Source: Capronia americana (taxonomy: Eukaryota; Ascomycota; Eurotiomycetes; Chaetothyriales; Herpotrichiellaceae). Taken from it: DNA of 64,000 nt. The notes under the pieces were generated by a model. It had not been told where the DNA came from, did no database searches, and was given only the letters and a program-made list of their open reading frames with translations. How positions within the stretch are numbered: the stretch's first letter is position 1; every line of letters starts with the position of its first letter. The stretch spans positions 1 through 64,000 of the forward strand of contig JADWQD010000022.1 in the NCBI GenBank assembly GCA_016110215.1, in the 5' to 3' direction. The position numbers and the translations under genes were made by a program. This document shows positions 31,999 through 42,891 of the stretch, in pieces.

Positions 31999-34077
31999 TC
32001 ACATTCCATCAGCGTCTTCGTCGTCATCCAGATCATCTCGATTCAGCTCGTATTCATCCTCGCCGTCTTCGTCTTCGTCTTCATCGTCGTTGTCGAGCCC
32101 ATCCCAACCAGCTTCGTCAACTTCCACCTCGCCTTTCAGATCCCAACGATCCCCTTTCGCAGCTTGACTCACATACTTCACAAATCTCAGCGTGCCTTTG
32201 TCCCTTAGCACAATGCTGAACCTGTTCCAGCCTGCTGGATTGGCGAAGAGGATGCCGTCATCTTCATCGTTTCCAGCTTTGTAGACTGCGGGGTCGTGAA
32301 CGGGCTTTTTGCCCACGCTCGGCAAGGCTTTGGCGTCGTTGGTAGCCGGCTGCTCGTCTTCGTCATCATCCCCAACCATGTATATTTCTTCGCCACCAAA
32401 CTCGATTTGTTCAGGTTCCGAGTCTCGAATGCTCTCCACTTCCTTGGCCTTGGCTTTGTCGTTGTGGCCATTCGCGTGAGCCGCAGGTTTATTCAATTCC
32501 TTCCTTTTGGCCCCCTTTTGTTTGCTTCCTTCTGCTTCTTCGTCCATATTGCCATCGCGTTCCCATCCTTCAGTGGGTGTCAACGAGATTGTGAACTCCA
32601 GTTTCGGTGTGTCCCCCTGATACGGATGAGCCAACGCATAGTCCTTCCCTCGACGGAATCTTCGAGCTATGGCACTTTGCCGAATGAGGCTCTTTGTCTT
32701 CAGCCCTGTGACAAGGGCCAACCATTTCTTGAAAGCATGTGAGTGAATCAAATCGGCCAAGATGCGAGAGATTGGACATTTGTCACGATGCAGGGCTTCA
32801 GCGGTCTGGAGGTACGCGAACCGGTGCTTATGAGGCGGGCGGGCGATCTTCCAAGTAGAGGGATGGTAGGCTTTGGCTGATTGCGGAAGTGCATCATCTT
32901 CGTCTTTCTCAACTTTGGAGACGTATTCCTTGAGTTCAGCAGCAAAGGTCGGGTTAAAAAAGTGCTCCAGTTGCAGCACGGACATATCGGCGAATGAGGA
33001 TGAGAAGTCTTCGATCATGTCTGGAGTCAGGTAGTGTGGCGTCATATAATGCAGCAGGAAGGTCAGGTCTTGCTCGGTTAGGATGTTATCGTCCGTATCG
33101 AGGTCATCCCCAGGATCAATTTCTCTCTTGTCTGCTTTACTGTCCATGACAATTCTCGGCTCGTCGAAATGGCGGAAAACCAGCTGCGGTTCGTCGAATT
33201 CGTTCGACGCACTCTTGAGTTGGGCAAGGCTGGATTTTCGAGCTTGCGCCTGTTCCATACCCTCTTCGAAACCGTCCTCGCCCTCTTGTGGGATGTGAAA
33301 CCAGCCACTGATGGCCATGCGAATTCGACCTCCGTCAGCTTCGAGGTTGGGCCCGTGGTAGACTTCTTCCACATCATGGTAGCTCTCCCCAGGTCGAACG
33401 GCAAAGAAGCTCAGTTGGCCGAACGCGGGTGGGATGTTCACACTGTGGTCGGCGAGCGGAACCTGGATATCTTCGCCCTGCTTGTTCTTCTTCGTCTCTG
33501 TAGGATAGAGCCGCAGACCTCCACCCCATTCAGGCTGCCACGGATGCTCTGGATCTGTCAGGTAGAGAATGTAGCTGACTCTTCGACTACCAATCACATC
33601 GTCATGGCATAAGAGGTAGCTGCCTGGCGTGTAGACATTCACAGCCATATCTGTCTTCATTCCAGACACTTTGCCAGCCCCCGTGACTGCCGCCACCCAT
33701 TCTCGAAATTCGGCGCTGTAGAGAGCATCTCGAAGACGCACTAGACTCGGGAGGTGCTTCAGAGATTCGGCGTCCAGACGCGAAAGGTTGGCAAGGTCGC
33801 CGGATTGGTGGATGCGATAGATATCAGTCTCTTTCAGTGTGAAATGTATGTGGGTCGTGATCTCCTGGCGGACGGAGCGTAGAAGGGACTCTTGGATCAG
33901 AGAAGGTACAACAGCGTGGGGATAGGGTTTGGACTGTTGGTAGCTCTTGCGGAAGAGTTCTCTCGTCTGGGCATCGAAAAGGTCTGACCGGAAGGAAGAC
34001 TGTGTGTTCCCATCGCCGTCAGAGACGATCCGCTTCTTCGGAGGAGGCTCCTGGCCCCCAGGTGCCTTGCGCTTCAT
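31999..34077 (-). CDS. ofd1: Prolyl 3,4-dihydroxylase Ofd1/Tpa1 (2-oxoglutarate, Fe(II) dioxygenase)
   Basis: Tpa1/Ofd1/OGFOD1 enzymes hydroxylate a proline of ribosomal protein uS12 and, in fission yeast, control degradation of the sterol and oxygen regulator Sre1. The gene is intronless and encodes 692 aa. ATG 34,077 (MKRKAPGG, basic, nuclear-localisation-like) was chosen because the frame upstream offers no ATG. The catalytic domain shows HDD with Fe ligands His158 and Asp160 (LLCHDDVIGSRR), the distal His234 (SYHDVEEV) and the 2-oxoglutarate Arg253 (RMAISGWFH). The second half is the degenerate C-terminal Ofd1 domain, with a long acidic insertion and an acidic tail rich in Asp and Glu. 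Expected location is nucleus and cytoplasm. Confidence 0.93.
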   Translation of the reverse strand: MKRKAPGGQEPPPKKRIVSDGDGNTQSSFRSDLFDAQTRELFRKSYQQSKPYPHAVVPSLIQESLLRSVRQEITTHIHFTLKETDIYRIHQSGDLANLSRLDAESLKHLPSLVRLRDALYSAEFREWVAAVTGAGKVSGMKTDMAVNVYTPGSYLLCHDDVIGSRRVSYILYLTDPEHPWQPEWGGGLRLYPTETKKNKQGEDIQVPLADHSVNIPPAFGQLSFFAVRPGESYHDVEEVYHGPNLEADGGRIRMAISGWFHIPQEGEDGFEEGMEQAQARKSSLAQLKSASNEFDEPQLVFRHFDEPRIVMDSKADKREIDPGDDLDTDDNILTEQDLTFLLHYMTPHYLTPDMIEDFSSSFADMSVLQLEHFFNPTFAAELKEYVSKVEKDEDDALPQSAKAYHPSTWKIARPPHKHRFAYLQTAEALHRDKCPISRILADLIHSHAFKKWLALVTGLKTKSLIRQSAIARRFRRGKDYALAHPYQGDTPKLEFTISLTPTEGWERDGNMDEEAEGSKQKGAKRKELNKPAAHANGHNDKAKAKEVESIRDSEPEQIEFGGEEIYMVGDDDEDEQPATNDAKALPSVGKKPVHDPAVYKAGNDEDDGILFANPAGWNRFSIVLRDKGTLRFVKYVSQAAKGDRWDLKGEVEVDEAGWDGLDNDDEDEDEDGEDEYELNRDDLDDDEDADGM

Positions 34078-34202
34078 CGTGCGAGCAACGATCCCGCTCA
34101 ATGTAGAAATGTGTAGAACCCTAAGAACAATTTCATACCTTCAAGCTCGTGTTGAAGCATTTTTGCGGAAATCTTGTAGTGCGGAGAAATTTGCCCCAAA
34201 TC

Positions 34203-34228
34203 AGGTGAGCGAGAGCATATGCTCACCT
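34203..34228. promoter_or_regulatory. Inverted repeat upstream of ofd1
   Basis: AGGTGAGC (34,203-34,210) is perfectly inverted as GCTCACCT (34,221-34,228), and a 12-nt palindrome GAGCATATGCTC (34,213-34,224) overlaps it. It lies about 130 nt upstream of the ofd1 ATG, in its presumed promoter. It could be a regulator site or a short RNA hairpin. I know of no matching factor. Confidence 0.4.
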
Positions 34229-34248
34229 TACAAAGATGAAAAGTACAG

Positions 34249-34257
34249 TACGGAGTA
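34249..34257. repeat. TACGGAGTA motif copy
   Basis: An exact copy of the 9-mer TACGGAGTA / TACTCCGTA, which also occurs at 24,890-24,898, 41,548-41,556 and 61,996-62,004. All four copies lie outside the genes called here. Confidence 0.35.
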
Positions 34258-34536
34258 GACGGATTAATTTTCTTGAAGCCAGACGACTATCTAGCTAATA
34301 TCATGGTATTGGTATCTGCAAGATGACTGAAATATTATGTGTCTGCTAGAAGGGGTATTCCTTATACAATTCTCCAATGCCATGCGTCAATCCGTCCCAG
34401 AGACAAAGCACACCGCTGGACTTAATACCTGCATCATCAATCGCTCAAGATCATGAAAACTGTTGTCTCTCAAATCCGGTGACGACGTCCGCCAACCCAA
34501 GTCTGCAATGCTACCCCTGAACTCCCGGTTTATTTC

Positions 34537-36165
34537 TCAAACTTGCCGAAAGACTTTGTGAAATCTTTTCGATGTGCTCGGTGTCTGCTGTTCAGCCCTC
34601 GGACTCGGCGGCGGTAGTTGTGCAGTCTCAGCCCTCTCCCAAGGTGTAATCTCGTCTGTAAAAAGCATGCTTGCTCGCAGACCGAGTCGTTCTCGAGAAC
34701 TGTCGGGGCGTTTCTCCAAATCTTGTTGTACTCGGGATCGTCCACCGTCTACCGACCGCGTGCCCGAAGTCTGCGCTGTTGCCGATGCCATAGTCTTGTT
34801 ATAGGCACTATTTCCTTCCAGCAAAACCAACTCTTGGGCTTCTCCCGCTAAAAAAGCATCGGCGTCGGCGACTTCTGCCTGGGACTTCCTCCTTACGATC
34901 GATACGCCCTGTAGGTCAGGGCCTGACGATAGCACCGCATGTAGGCTTAGCTCGTTGGAGCCTGACCTCAACCCGAATGATTCTTGTTCCGAAGAGGTGG
35001 CCGAATATTGATCTTGAGGAGCTGCTAGTAATGCTGGCTGCTGCGAAACGGCTCCTGCACCATGGGTGGCGTAAGATCTTGCAGCTCGTGCCCAGTCAAT
35101 CGACTCCCAAGCGAGCGCCCTTTCCGTAGCATCAGCTTGATTTTCGAGGGATCGATTCGTAGCTGACGATCGCAATGACCAGCTTGCGTCGCTTCCACAT
35201 GATTTTATCGACCTCGATCGAACAGTATGCGATCGGTTCGTGTGGGATGGCTTTGGAGGATTCGGATCGAGATCGTTTCGAGGTCCACAGCGTTGCTCTG
35301 TATCGGCTGAGCTCGGCGCGCGCCTCGGCTGGGAAGGCCGTTCCGGCATGTTCTCTCCAGCAGGCGGGGATGTAGGAGATCGGGAAAAGAGTGAGGGGTC
35401 TGTTTGTTGTTGTGAAGCCACATCGCCAGACGAATTGACCGATCGGGCGTAGAACCGCGTCCGAGAAGATCCAGTTTGCGAACCACTGGAGTTGCCGAAC
35501 GCCCCGAAGGAAGAACCAGTCGTTGAGCTGGAGTTCCGACTATTCCTACGCCGCCTTCCAGTGTCGTCGCCTGTCCTGGAGTCTGCCTTGAAAAATGACT
35601 CTCTCCTGGAGTTCTGTTTCTCTTTTTCTTTCTCCTTCTTTTCTCTTTGCTTCACACTCTCCGGTATGCCATCCCATTTGGAGTTGACCTTCGGCACAAA
35701 GTCTGGCATCTTCTCCAGTCTCACATTGGGAACTTTCGTAGCACTTGTTGACCCATGCTGAGCAACCATCTGAGCGGCGACTTGGTTTAGAGCGATTTGC
35801 GTCGGTTCTCGGACCTGGAACAGCCCACCCAAGATGGATGGTTTCTTCTTCTGTGGTGCACCAGCAGCTTTTGATTGATTCTCTGGTGTTTTCTGGCTCG
35901 CCTTGGCTAGCTCTTTTGCGAGAGTCTCCTTCTGAGCAGCTTCCCTAAGCTGTCGGATGGTAAGCCGCGGTTTGTCCTGCTTTTTCTCTGGATCCTGGTA
36001 TGCATTTCCAGTGAGATCTGGTCTCTCAGCCATGACGCTCGAGGGTGTGGGCCTGTAGCTCGGGCTGTTCAGCGAACGCAAAAGCGAAAGATCTTGGTGT
36101 AACGATGCATTGGACTGAACTTGTTGCTTGTCATCATGTTGTGCGCCGAACTCAACCGTTGACAT
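34537..36165 (-). CDS. Large disordered Ser-rich hypothetical protein
   Basis: The frame is open from 36,354, but the codons before 36,165 look like leader sequence, so ATG 36,165 (MSTVEFGAQHDDKQQ) is preferred, giving 542 aa without introns. Blocks that look conserved are LTIRQLREAAQKETLAKELA, KKPSILGGLFQVREPTQIAL and VNSKWDGIPESVKQREKKEK, followed by a long Ser/Arg/Gly-rich, low-complexity middle and a short C-terminal FHKVFRQV. There are no membrane segments, enzyme motifs or signal peptide. I do not recognise a named family. Its character suggests a regulatory or scaffold protein, which is inference only. It is transcribed in the same direction as ofd1, 460 nt upstream of that gene's start. 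Confidence 0.75.
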   Translation of the reverse strand: MSTVEFGAQHDDKQQVQSNASLHQDLSLLRSLNSPSYRPTPSSVMAERPDLTGNAYQDPEKKQDKPRLTIRQLREAAQKETLAKELAKASQKTPENQSKAAGAPQKKKPSILGGLFQVREPTQIALNQVAAQMVAQHGSTSATKVPNVRLEKMPDFVPKVNSKWDGIPESVKQREKKEKEKEKQNSRRESFFKADSRTGDDTGRRRRNSRNSSSTTGSSFGAFGNSSGSQTGSSRTRFYARSVNSSGDVASQQQTDPSLFSRSPTSPPAGENMPERPSQPRRAPSSADTEQRCGPRNDLDPNPPKPSHTNRSHTVRSRSIKSCGSDASWSLRSSATNRSLENQADATERALAWESIDWARAARSYATHGAGAVSQQPALLAAPQDQYSATSSEQESFGLRSGSNELSLHAVLSSGPDLQGVSIVRRKSQAEVADADAFLAGEAQELVLLEGNSAYNKTMASATAQTSGTRSVDGGRSRVQQDLEKRPDSSRERLGLRASMLFTDEITPWERAETAQLPPPSPRAEQQTPSTSKRFHKVFRQV

Positions 36166-38123
36166 AACCTTCAACAACAGAGGTAAACCGATCGGAATCG
36201 GGAGGACGAGACAGAAGCCTAACGCATCAACATCGGGGCGTGGGAAGCAGCAAAATGGTGCACGTCGTGCAAGGTGGCGAGGAGCGACAGAATGGTATCT
36301 GGAACACTCTCGTGCAGCGTGTCGACCCTCGGACAAGATATGTTCCCGCAGCACCTAGGTGGAAAAGTGATCAATCGTGGACCTCGCAAGTAGCTAGAGG
36401 CAGCAGTGGCAAGTTGATGGGCGTCAAATCGGTGAGGAAAGGTAATGGAACGGCGATCGACAGGTTCGAGAAAGGTAGCAGCACAATTCGAACAAAATAC
36501 AGGTCGGAATATCTATGCATGCTCTCCAAGGTTCATCTCAGATCGGCGATGGCACGTTGCAAGCAGGGGAATTGTGGGTTGTGGATTGCGGTGACCTGTC
36601 AATCTGTCACACTCTCTGGCGGGTGAGGGACTGAGTGGCGCTGCCGGGGCAGGCAAATGCACCATCATGGGACCGTTCAATGTTGAGGCTGAGAAGGACC
36701 GAGGACAGCATGCAGGGTAGGCGCGCCGTACGCGTGGACCTGCAACAGGGAACATGCTCCTAATTCTAAACAGGGCGGGAATGCAAGCCGGCGACAGAAA
36801 GAGGATGACAGTCCCCAAGGAACAAAAGAGCTGCTGGGCTGGAGAGCAAACAAAGGTGACTTGCCAGGGTCAAGTTTAATGGCTTGGGCAGTCGGCGATT
36901 GATTGGCTGGAAACAACGTAAAAGCCCGATCAACTCGAACCCCTCTTGATCGTCGCTCGAGGTTTCCCATCATTAGCGCATGAAATGGAGCACAGACCAT
37001 CGTCATCTCAGATTCCCCTTCTAGCCTTAACCGCTTGTTCCCGCCTCGACTCTCCAGCGCTAGCTGCCGGGCTCGAAATTTTTCCACATGCGCAGGGAAT
37101 ACTCGTGCATTAAACCTCCCGTTGTGTCGACTTGCAGTCTTGAAGTCGCCGACTGGCGTGTGCATGGTGCTTGGAACCGGCTAGTCTAGATATGCATCAC
37201 AAGCGAATTCCCGAGTACTGGTTGGGACCTGGATCGACGCCAGTACAGTAGTCTCCAGACCCCAATTCGTGGATGTTTCCTCGAAGGTGCGTGCACTGGG
37301 CGAAGTCTTCTCCGCTATGTGCGAGACTCCATCGAGAGTGAACTCATTGAGCCACTTGTTCGAAGTGGCAGCGCTCTGTCATACCTAAAGGAGATCTGGA
37401 AGTAACGGCCCGGAGCAGACAGACAGAGTTCCAGAGCCAAGCATGGCACAGCACGTTGCAGTCAAAGGATAAAAGCCTGCACGTTCACACGTGGAGAGCG
37501 ACGTTGTGGAACCACCCAGATTGCATTAGCATGAGGATCGAATTTATCCAGGAGGTGTATGGGCTGTTAAAGGCAGGCATTGCGGTGCACAGAGTGCGTC
37601 CTCGTACGGGGGGAGTTCTGTTAGGTTAAAAAGGTTGGTTTGGCTACCTGTTTGCGGGTTCGCCATCTCCAGTGGAGCGCAGAGCTGCTTTGCCCCAACA
37701 GTGCGGAGTGCTCCGTACGAGTTACCTTACTCGTAGGTAAATTCCAGGATGGCGGTGCCCCGAACCCGAGAACGCTACGACACCTTTCCACTCATTTCGA
37801 CGGACAAGGCCAACGCGTGGCAACGGTCGTCTTCCTTCTCATATCTTGAGCCTCGTCCTCTAGTGCAGCTTGCATGTTTGTGTCCATACAACCAAGAAGA
37901 CCAAAAGCAACGCTTGCCTGCACCTTCCTCTTTCGATTAACACGGCGCATCTAACTCACCTCTCCACCCTGTTCCCGCCATCCCAGCCCCAGATCCAATC
38001 TTTCGCCAAACCTTAGAGCCTAGATCCTTTGTCTCTTGCCCTGGTCAAATGTGCATGGGCAACGTCGGCTCCAACGCGCTAAACCCATCAAATTCAGTTT
38101 CCAACGAAAAATCTTAGTCTTTC
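36166..38123. other. 2-kb divergent intergenic region
   Basis: The region lies between a minus-strand and a plus-strand gene, so it contains both promoters. A CT-rich stretch (37,920-38,040) precedes the plus-strand gene. A 162-codon minus frame at 37,165-36,677 has an ATG but odd composition and no motif, so I do not call it. Nothing else is recognised. Confidence 0.4.
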
Positions 38124-38903
38124 ATGCCAGTCGACTCTCCGGATGCACGGCCCACTGTTGTACGCCTCAAGTTGACAATGCCCAGCGACGAACAGGAGAA
38201 GCCGGACGAGACCCAGCATGCTATCCCAACGGAGACCCTAACTCACCCTCGCCCGGGCGCTGAACACGAATCCAGTGGCAGTCCTCAACGTCCATCCTAT
38301 TCGCCAGTAACCCCAACGCTGTCGCAGGCCAGCTTAGCTTCTCTAGATGGTACCGGGGCAGACCTACCACCTCCTCAATGGATGGACGACCCGCCCGAAC
38401 CACTTCCCGTAAGCTTGGATGACAATCCAGACGCTATTGCCCTCAGAGCGACGCTGTCGATACTACAAATCCAGCGACAGCAGGCTTTGCAGGACATGAG
38501 GGAACTTGACAAGATGAAGAAGGCTGCTCTAGAAGACCCGGAGCAATTTGTCAAGGACCTCCAAGGAGGGAAGTTGAATCGTCAACCTCGAGCTGGCGTC
38601 GACGTCGACGGCCTGGAGTCAACAGAGACCGTGGAGGGGGCAGCAGGTGGATCTAAGTTCGGTCAGTTCCCCGGGACGCAGAATGTCGTTCGTACTCCGC
38701 CCATAGAATGGTCCAAATACCACATCGTCGGTGAGCCGCTGGATCGCATCCACCGAACACAGCAGCAATATCCAGGCTCTGGCGAGAAAAATCACGCCAG
38801 TCCAGATCGACCTCAGCCTCACACAATAGCTGCGCCATACCGTCCCTTCGTGGACAAGCTAGAAGAGACAAGTCACCAGAATCAAAGATCCTCAGAGCGT
38901 TAA
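38124..38903 (+). CDS. Conserved fungal protein of unknown function with coiled segment
   Basis: The gene is intronless and encodes 259 aa from ATG 38,124; a second Met at 38,178 (MPSDEQEK) is a possible alternative start. After a Pro/Ser-rich disordered N-terminus there is a helical, coiled-coil-like segment (IALRATLSILQIQRQQALQD) and then a motif that looks family-specific, PPIEWSKYHIVGEPLDRIH. It has no signal peptide, membrane segment or enzyme motif. The pattern of short blocks in disordered sequence resembles small subunits of nuclear complexes, but I cannot name one. Confidence 0.75.
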   Translation: MPVDSPDARPTVVRLKLTMPSDEQEKPDETQHAIPTETLTHPRPGAEHESSGSPQRPSYSPVTPTLSQASLASLDGTGADLPPPQWMDDPPEPLPVSLDDNPDAIALRATLSILQIQRQQALQDMRELDKMKKAALEDPEQFVKDLQGGKLNRQPRAGVDVDGLESTETVEGAAGGSKFGQFPGTQNVVRTPPIEWSKYHIVGEPLDRIHRTQQQYPGSGEKNHASPDRPQPHTIAAPYRPFVDKLEETSHQNQRSSER

Positions 38904-39172
38904 GCATTGTCGACTTTCGATTAAGCTGGTCCTCAATCTATCTGTCCCATAGCTTCTGGGCTCTCACTATCACTAATGAACGAACTGGGCTCTGAGCAAG
39001 TATTTGCACCAGCCCGAGTCTTTGTCTCAGCAACACCCAGTCTCCGAACTTCGAGGCTCTTGTCCAACCAAGATTTTGTCTCGCAAGTATCCATGTCAGG
39101 TGGTGTCCGTAAGGAACACTCAGGAGCCGACACCCCATTGGACCAGTCGTCTTCGCCTTGTACCACAGCCGT

Positions 39173-39946
39173 TTACTTGAAGGATATCTCATCAGCCAGA
39201 GCGAGATACTTCTTGTACGTGTCCTTGTACTTCGCAGTATCGAGCTTTTTCGCGGCAACGCACAGCGGGCAGCGGGGACCTTCGATCATCGCAGTCTTTG
39301 TGGTCTTGCAACCGCTGACTCGCTCCTCACTTCCTCCCCATTGGCCCACATTGTCCGGATGGCTGGTGTCGATGAATTGGAGGCAGAGATAACAGAGACG
39401 GTACTTTGACGGCATCTCTGCCTTGAGACGGACAAGCATCTGGAGGCGATGGACATCGGTTGCGCGCTTTGGGACATGTTGAATGTAGTCTTTCTTGTTT
39501 CTCTCCGCCTTGAGTTGGTCGTAGACTGCGGCTTGATCCTTGCAGGTGAGCCCGAGGCAGGCACGATCAGCCGCGGTTGGAAGCTTTTTGAAGATCATGT
39601 TCTTGACCTCAACTGGGAGCTTGACGAGGCCATGGTTCTCGTTCTTGACTGTGCCATATTTGTAGATCTGGGGAGGCAAATCAGAGTCTGTGGTAACAAC
39701 TCTAAGGGAAAAACCCTACCTTTGACGGGATTTTGGGGTTGCCCAGACGAACGCAGCGCTTGCTCAGGCGGTTGGCAATCTTCTTGTGTCTCCTTCCAAC
39801 CTCCATGGCTTTCTTGAATAACTTGTAGCCCTTCAGAAGTGTTTCTTCTGCCTCGACAAGCCTAACGATGTCAGTCAATGACTAAGGTTCGGTGAAAGAA
39901 TTATGCTGGCTTACTCCTGAGGTGTAGGGATGGGATCAACAGGCAT
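39173..39946 (-). CDS. F-box protein with Cys-rich C-terminal part
   Basis: Three exons (39946-39915, 39861-39720 and 39667-39173) give 222 aa. The donors are GTAAGC and GTAGGG and the acceptors TTAG and CAG. Residues 72-110 are an F-box (LVKLPVEVKNMIFKKL ... LGLTCKDQAAVYDQ). F-box proteins bind Skp1 and bring substrates to SCF ubiquitin ligases. Before it lies a basic helical segment (GYKLFKKAMEVGRRHKKIAN). After it come CYLCLQF and CPLC pairs that could bind zinc. The substrate is unknown. The first exon encodes only ten complete codons and is inferred from splice consensus; exon 3 alone contains the F-box and is certain. Confidence 0.8.
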
Positions 39947-41602
39947 TACTACGATCTGGAGCGAACGTGGGTAGGCTGCGGGAGTTTCCTTGGTGTGGAG
40001 AGCTCGATATCAAAGGGTCGTGAGCGGTTCTAAGAGAAAGAGGAGGAAGAGGAAGAGGAAGTTGACAAGTGAGACAAAGAGAAATAAGCGAATCTCAACG
40101 CGAAACTCTTCGGTGACATGTCAAAGTCACGGCGCCAAGGGCACTCTTTGCTGGAGACGACATCATAGGTGCTATTGAGGGATGATGCTATCTGTCGATG
40201 TGCGGTTGATGTCTCTGCGCTGTGAAGCGGAATCAGAAAGACTCTTACCTTGGGTGGTGGAGGGAAGCGTCGTGATACAAGACTCCTGGGCCAGAACTTC
40301 ATGGAGTATTGACACTTGAGAATATGATATCAAGAAAGGGCTGTAATTGATGCAATGACGACGTTACAAAACATCTCCAGGACTTCCTGATATGTGTACT
40401 CACTCTGTGCTCCTTGATGTGCCCATCGAACGTGATGTCGGTCACTCCAAGATTGTTCAGACCTTTCGAACGAAAAGAGCAAAGGTTCATTGTTGGGCAT
40501 GATTGTTCCCATATCAACAGTTGAGAATGGAGCTTAATGCACAGTGGCTTTTCCGATTGCCTGAGCTGCAGTTGGTATAGGCGGACACTTCGATGTTCCC
40601 CCTGGGGACATTATAGCAGCTCCTTGCCCCCTCAAATCCAGATCGTAGCACTGTTGATAACTTCATGGAGCCTGTGGACAGTGGGCACCTCAAGGTTCTT
40701 TGCCGGCTCCCCAACAAATTTGATCGGCTTGCTTTTACTGCAAATATGTTCCCTGGGTATTGCAGTTCAAAGTTCTCATGATGGATATAGGACGGAAGTC
40801 ATGTTGCGAGGCCAAAGTGATTCGTTCCTCCTGATCGCGCTCCAGACTATTCTTGACCTTTTAACAAGCTTTACGCAGCTTGTTATGCGACAATGTTACA
40901 ACACAAGCGTCATTCCACAGGTCATATCGTGCTGTGCCCAAGGAATTAGGCGTCCTGCCTTCGTGGGGGTCAGCCCTCAAAAGAGCCGTGGTCGCAACAT
41001 TTCATGTATTCTGGGTGCTCACTCATCGCTCTGACAGTTTGGGCGCCGCTTGTTGTTGCCATTCTGATGAGGTTCATTTCGAAATCCATTACAAGTGATG
41101 CCTTCTGAGCGTCCGAAGATGACCCATGCAGCTCAAAGGAGGTGGTTTTGCACAGCCGGTTTTGGAGCGTTAGTCAGCGGGGATCAAGCTGGGGCAGCTA
41201 GCCTTGTTGTATTCATCTGCAAGGCTGAGATCGATGATATCATGCTCTCCAGAAAAAAAGAAGGGAGATCAAAGCGCATCGATATGACATCAACCACCGC
41301 CCACGAAACGACCGATTCTGACAATTGATCCTTTTAGACTACCGAGTATTGATAGTCTTATCTTCACCTCTTGACAAGCCACTCTTCTTGGGAATCCATT
41401 GAACAGCTTCTCAATCGTTCTCAGGACCCTGAAGTTTGCTTCGACGTCACTGTCTGGAATCTGCCGATCTTTCTGATCCCCGCAGTGTACGCTTTACGAT
41501 TACTACTGCCCTTAAAGTCCGCCTAGTTTCACACACTCCTCTGCTGTTACTCCGTATCTACCTAGGGAAATTCATACAGTCCAGCTCAAATCTAGCTCCA
41601 TA
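39947..41602. other. 1.65-kb region with possible small multi-exon minus-strand gene
   Basis: On the minus strand, three pieces could be exons. The first encodes LGVTDITFDGHIKEHR and ends at a GTGAGT donor (about 40,400). The second encodes MKFWPRSLVSRRFPPPPK and ends at a GTAAGA donor (40,302 to about 40,250). The third runs to 40,030 and ends in a Ser run. They can be spliced in frame, but composition is unconvincing and no family is recognised. The 165-codon plus frame at 40,537-41,034 has no supporting motif. The end of the region is the promoter of the gene starting at 41,603 and contains TACTCCGTA at 41,548. Confidence 0.3.
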
Positions 41603-42178
41603 ATGTCTGCCCTCGACCCGGAGGAGCCCTCGCAGCCCAGCCAACAGACAAGCTTGAATCAATCTCGCAATCCCGCCTCTAAAACCTCAGAAGAACAAGC
41701 CACCTCAAAAGATACCTCCTCCACCCAAGCTCAGACCATCGACCATCGTCGGCCTCATGACATTCCTCAGAACCATGCCGAGGAGGCCAAGCACGGCTCG
41801 ATGGCTTCAGGCGAACGGGGACCCCTGACTGAGAAGCCTATCCCCGAATCCGATGCACAGAATTACGCGGAAGACAGCAATCTAGAGGGCGAGCAGATGC
41901 GAATGTCCGGCGAAGGCGACGTTGCAGCCGCAGTGAGAACAGGTGGCGGAGGCGGCCATGGAGAGGAAGCGAGCCTGACGCAGAACCTTGGGAAGAAGGT
42001 AGCGGATCATGAGGCGGAGTTGCATAAAAGAGGGGAGCGGACAGGAAAGGAGATTGAAGAAGAAGAGAAAGAAGATTGGACGGGGAAGAAGGCCGATATT
42101 GCCAGCGCGCTGAATGAGGGGAGAGAAGGACGCGATGAAGCAAACCGACCCGCGATGGTGTTGGCGGCGGAGGAGTAG
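41603..42178 (+). CDS. Hydrophilic LEA-like hypothetical protein
   Basis: The gene is intronless and encodes 191 aa. It is strongly hydrophilic, rich in Glu, Gly, Ser, Ala and Gln, with almost no hydrophobic core, one Gly run (GGGGGHG) and a charged C-terminal half (GERTGKEIEEEEKEDWTGKK, DIASALNEGREG). This is the composition of stress-related, intrinsically disordered proteins of LEA/hydrophilin type, which is inference from composition only. There is no signal peptide. A TACTCCGTA motif lies 47 nt upstream of the ATG. Confidence 0.72.
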   Translation: MSALDPEEPSQPSQQTSLNQSRNPASKTSEEQATSKDTSSTQAQTIDHRRPHDIPQNHAEEAKHGSMASGERGPLTEKPIPESDAQNYAEDSNLEGEQMRMSGEGDVAAAVRTGGGGGHGEEASLTQNLGKKVADHEAELHKRGERTGKEIEEEEKEDWTGKKADIASALNEGREGRDEANRPAMVLAAEE

Positions 42179-42891
42179 GCCATAGCATGAGCTTAGCGAA
42201 GTCGAAATTCCCCCAACACCTGGCCCAGAAGCGGTTGACGGTCAGGCCGTATGGCTGAGCAAAGCCTACCTAATGAAATTGGTCAGCGAGGTTGTTCGAT
42301 GAGGCCAAAGACAAATGCTCCTGGGCCCAACATCTCCATCTTTCCCCCTTGCTCGGCTCGTGGAGGCCATCATCAAAACCTTTCGCTGATCATCCATTGT
42401 CTGCGACAAAGCTGTCGTGTGCCTTTTCGTTGTCCATCTTAAGAGCAGTTGATTTCAGCCTATGACCAGTCTCTCGCCTCGAAGCCTCTGGCAAAGCATT
42501 CTGATCATATCTGATTAGCCGAGATGGAGCCAGCATCGGTCCCATGGTTGACCTCTGTATTCACTCACAATCTGCTTCGTGGTCGACCTTTGTTTGCCGA
42601 ATGCGGGCAGTGATGGATACGACAAGCACCAAGTGCCTTTCAGCACAAAGCCACCGTCCTCGATCACGAGCACAAAGAAACAGACTCCACATCACTCAAG
42701 GCAGACGCAGCTGGCCTGATGACGAGCATCACTGATGCTCATCGTTACTTGGAGCTTCTTGACTTCCCCTCGATATGTTGGCCGTCCTTACCTTGGCTTC
42801 TCTTGTCCTCCCTCATATTACCCTCAAGGACCGAATGCAGCCAGAGAAATCCCAAAGCGCTCGAAACTTCACCTAGGCAAGCAAGGGCAAG
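42179..42891. other. Intergenic region
   Basis: This is the 713 nt between two plus-strand genes. Short open frames are present on both strands but lack motifs. It presumably holds the 3' UTR of the upstream gene and the promoter of the downstream gene. Confidence 0.35.

Noticed and set aside
36677..37165. 162-codon minus-strand frame with ATG
   Set aside because: Composition is irregular, there is no motif or signal peptide, and it lies in a divergent promoter region. Open frames of this length occur by chance in GC-rich DNA.
40537..41034. 165-codon plus-strand frame with hydrophobic stretches
   Set aside because: It starts with ATG but has no conserved motif, and its composition looks like read-through of non-coding DNA. 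A minus-strand multi-exon reading of the neighbouring DNA is as likely.
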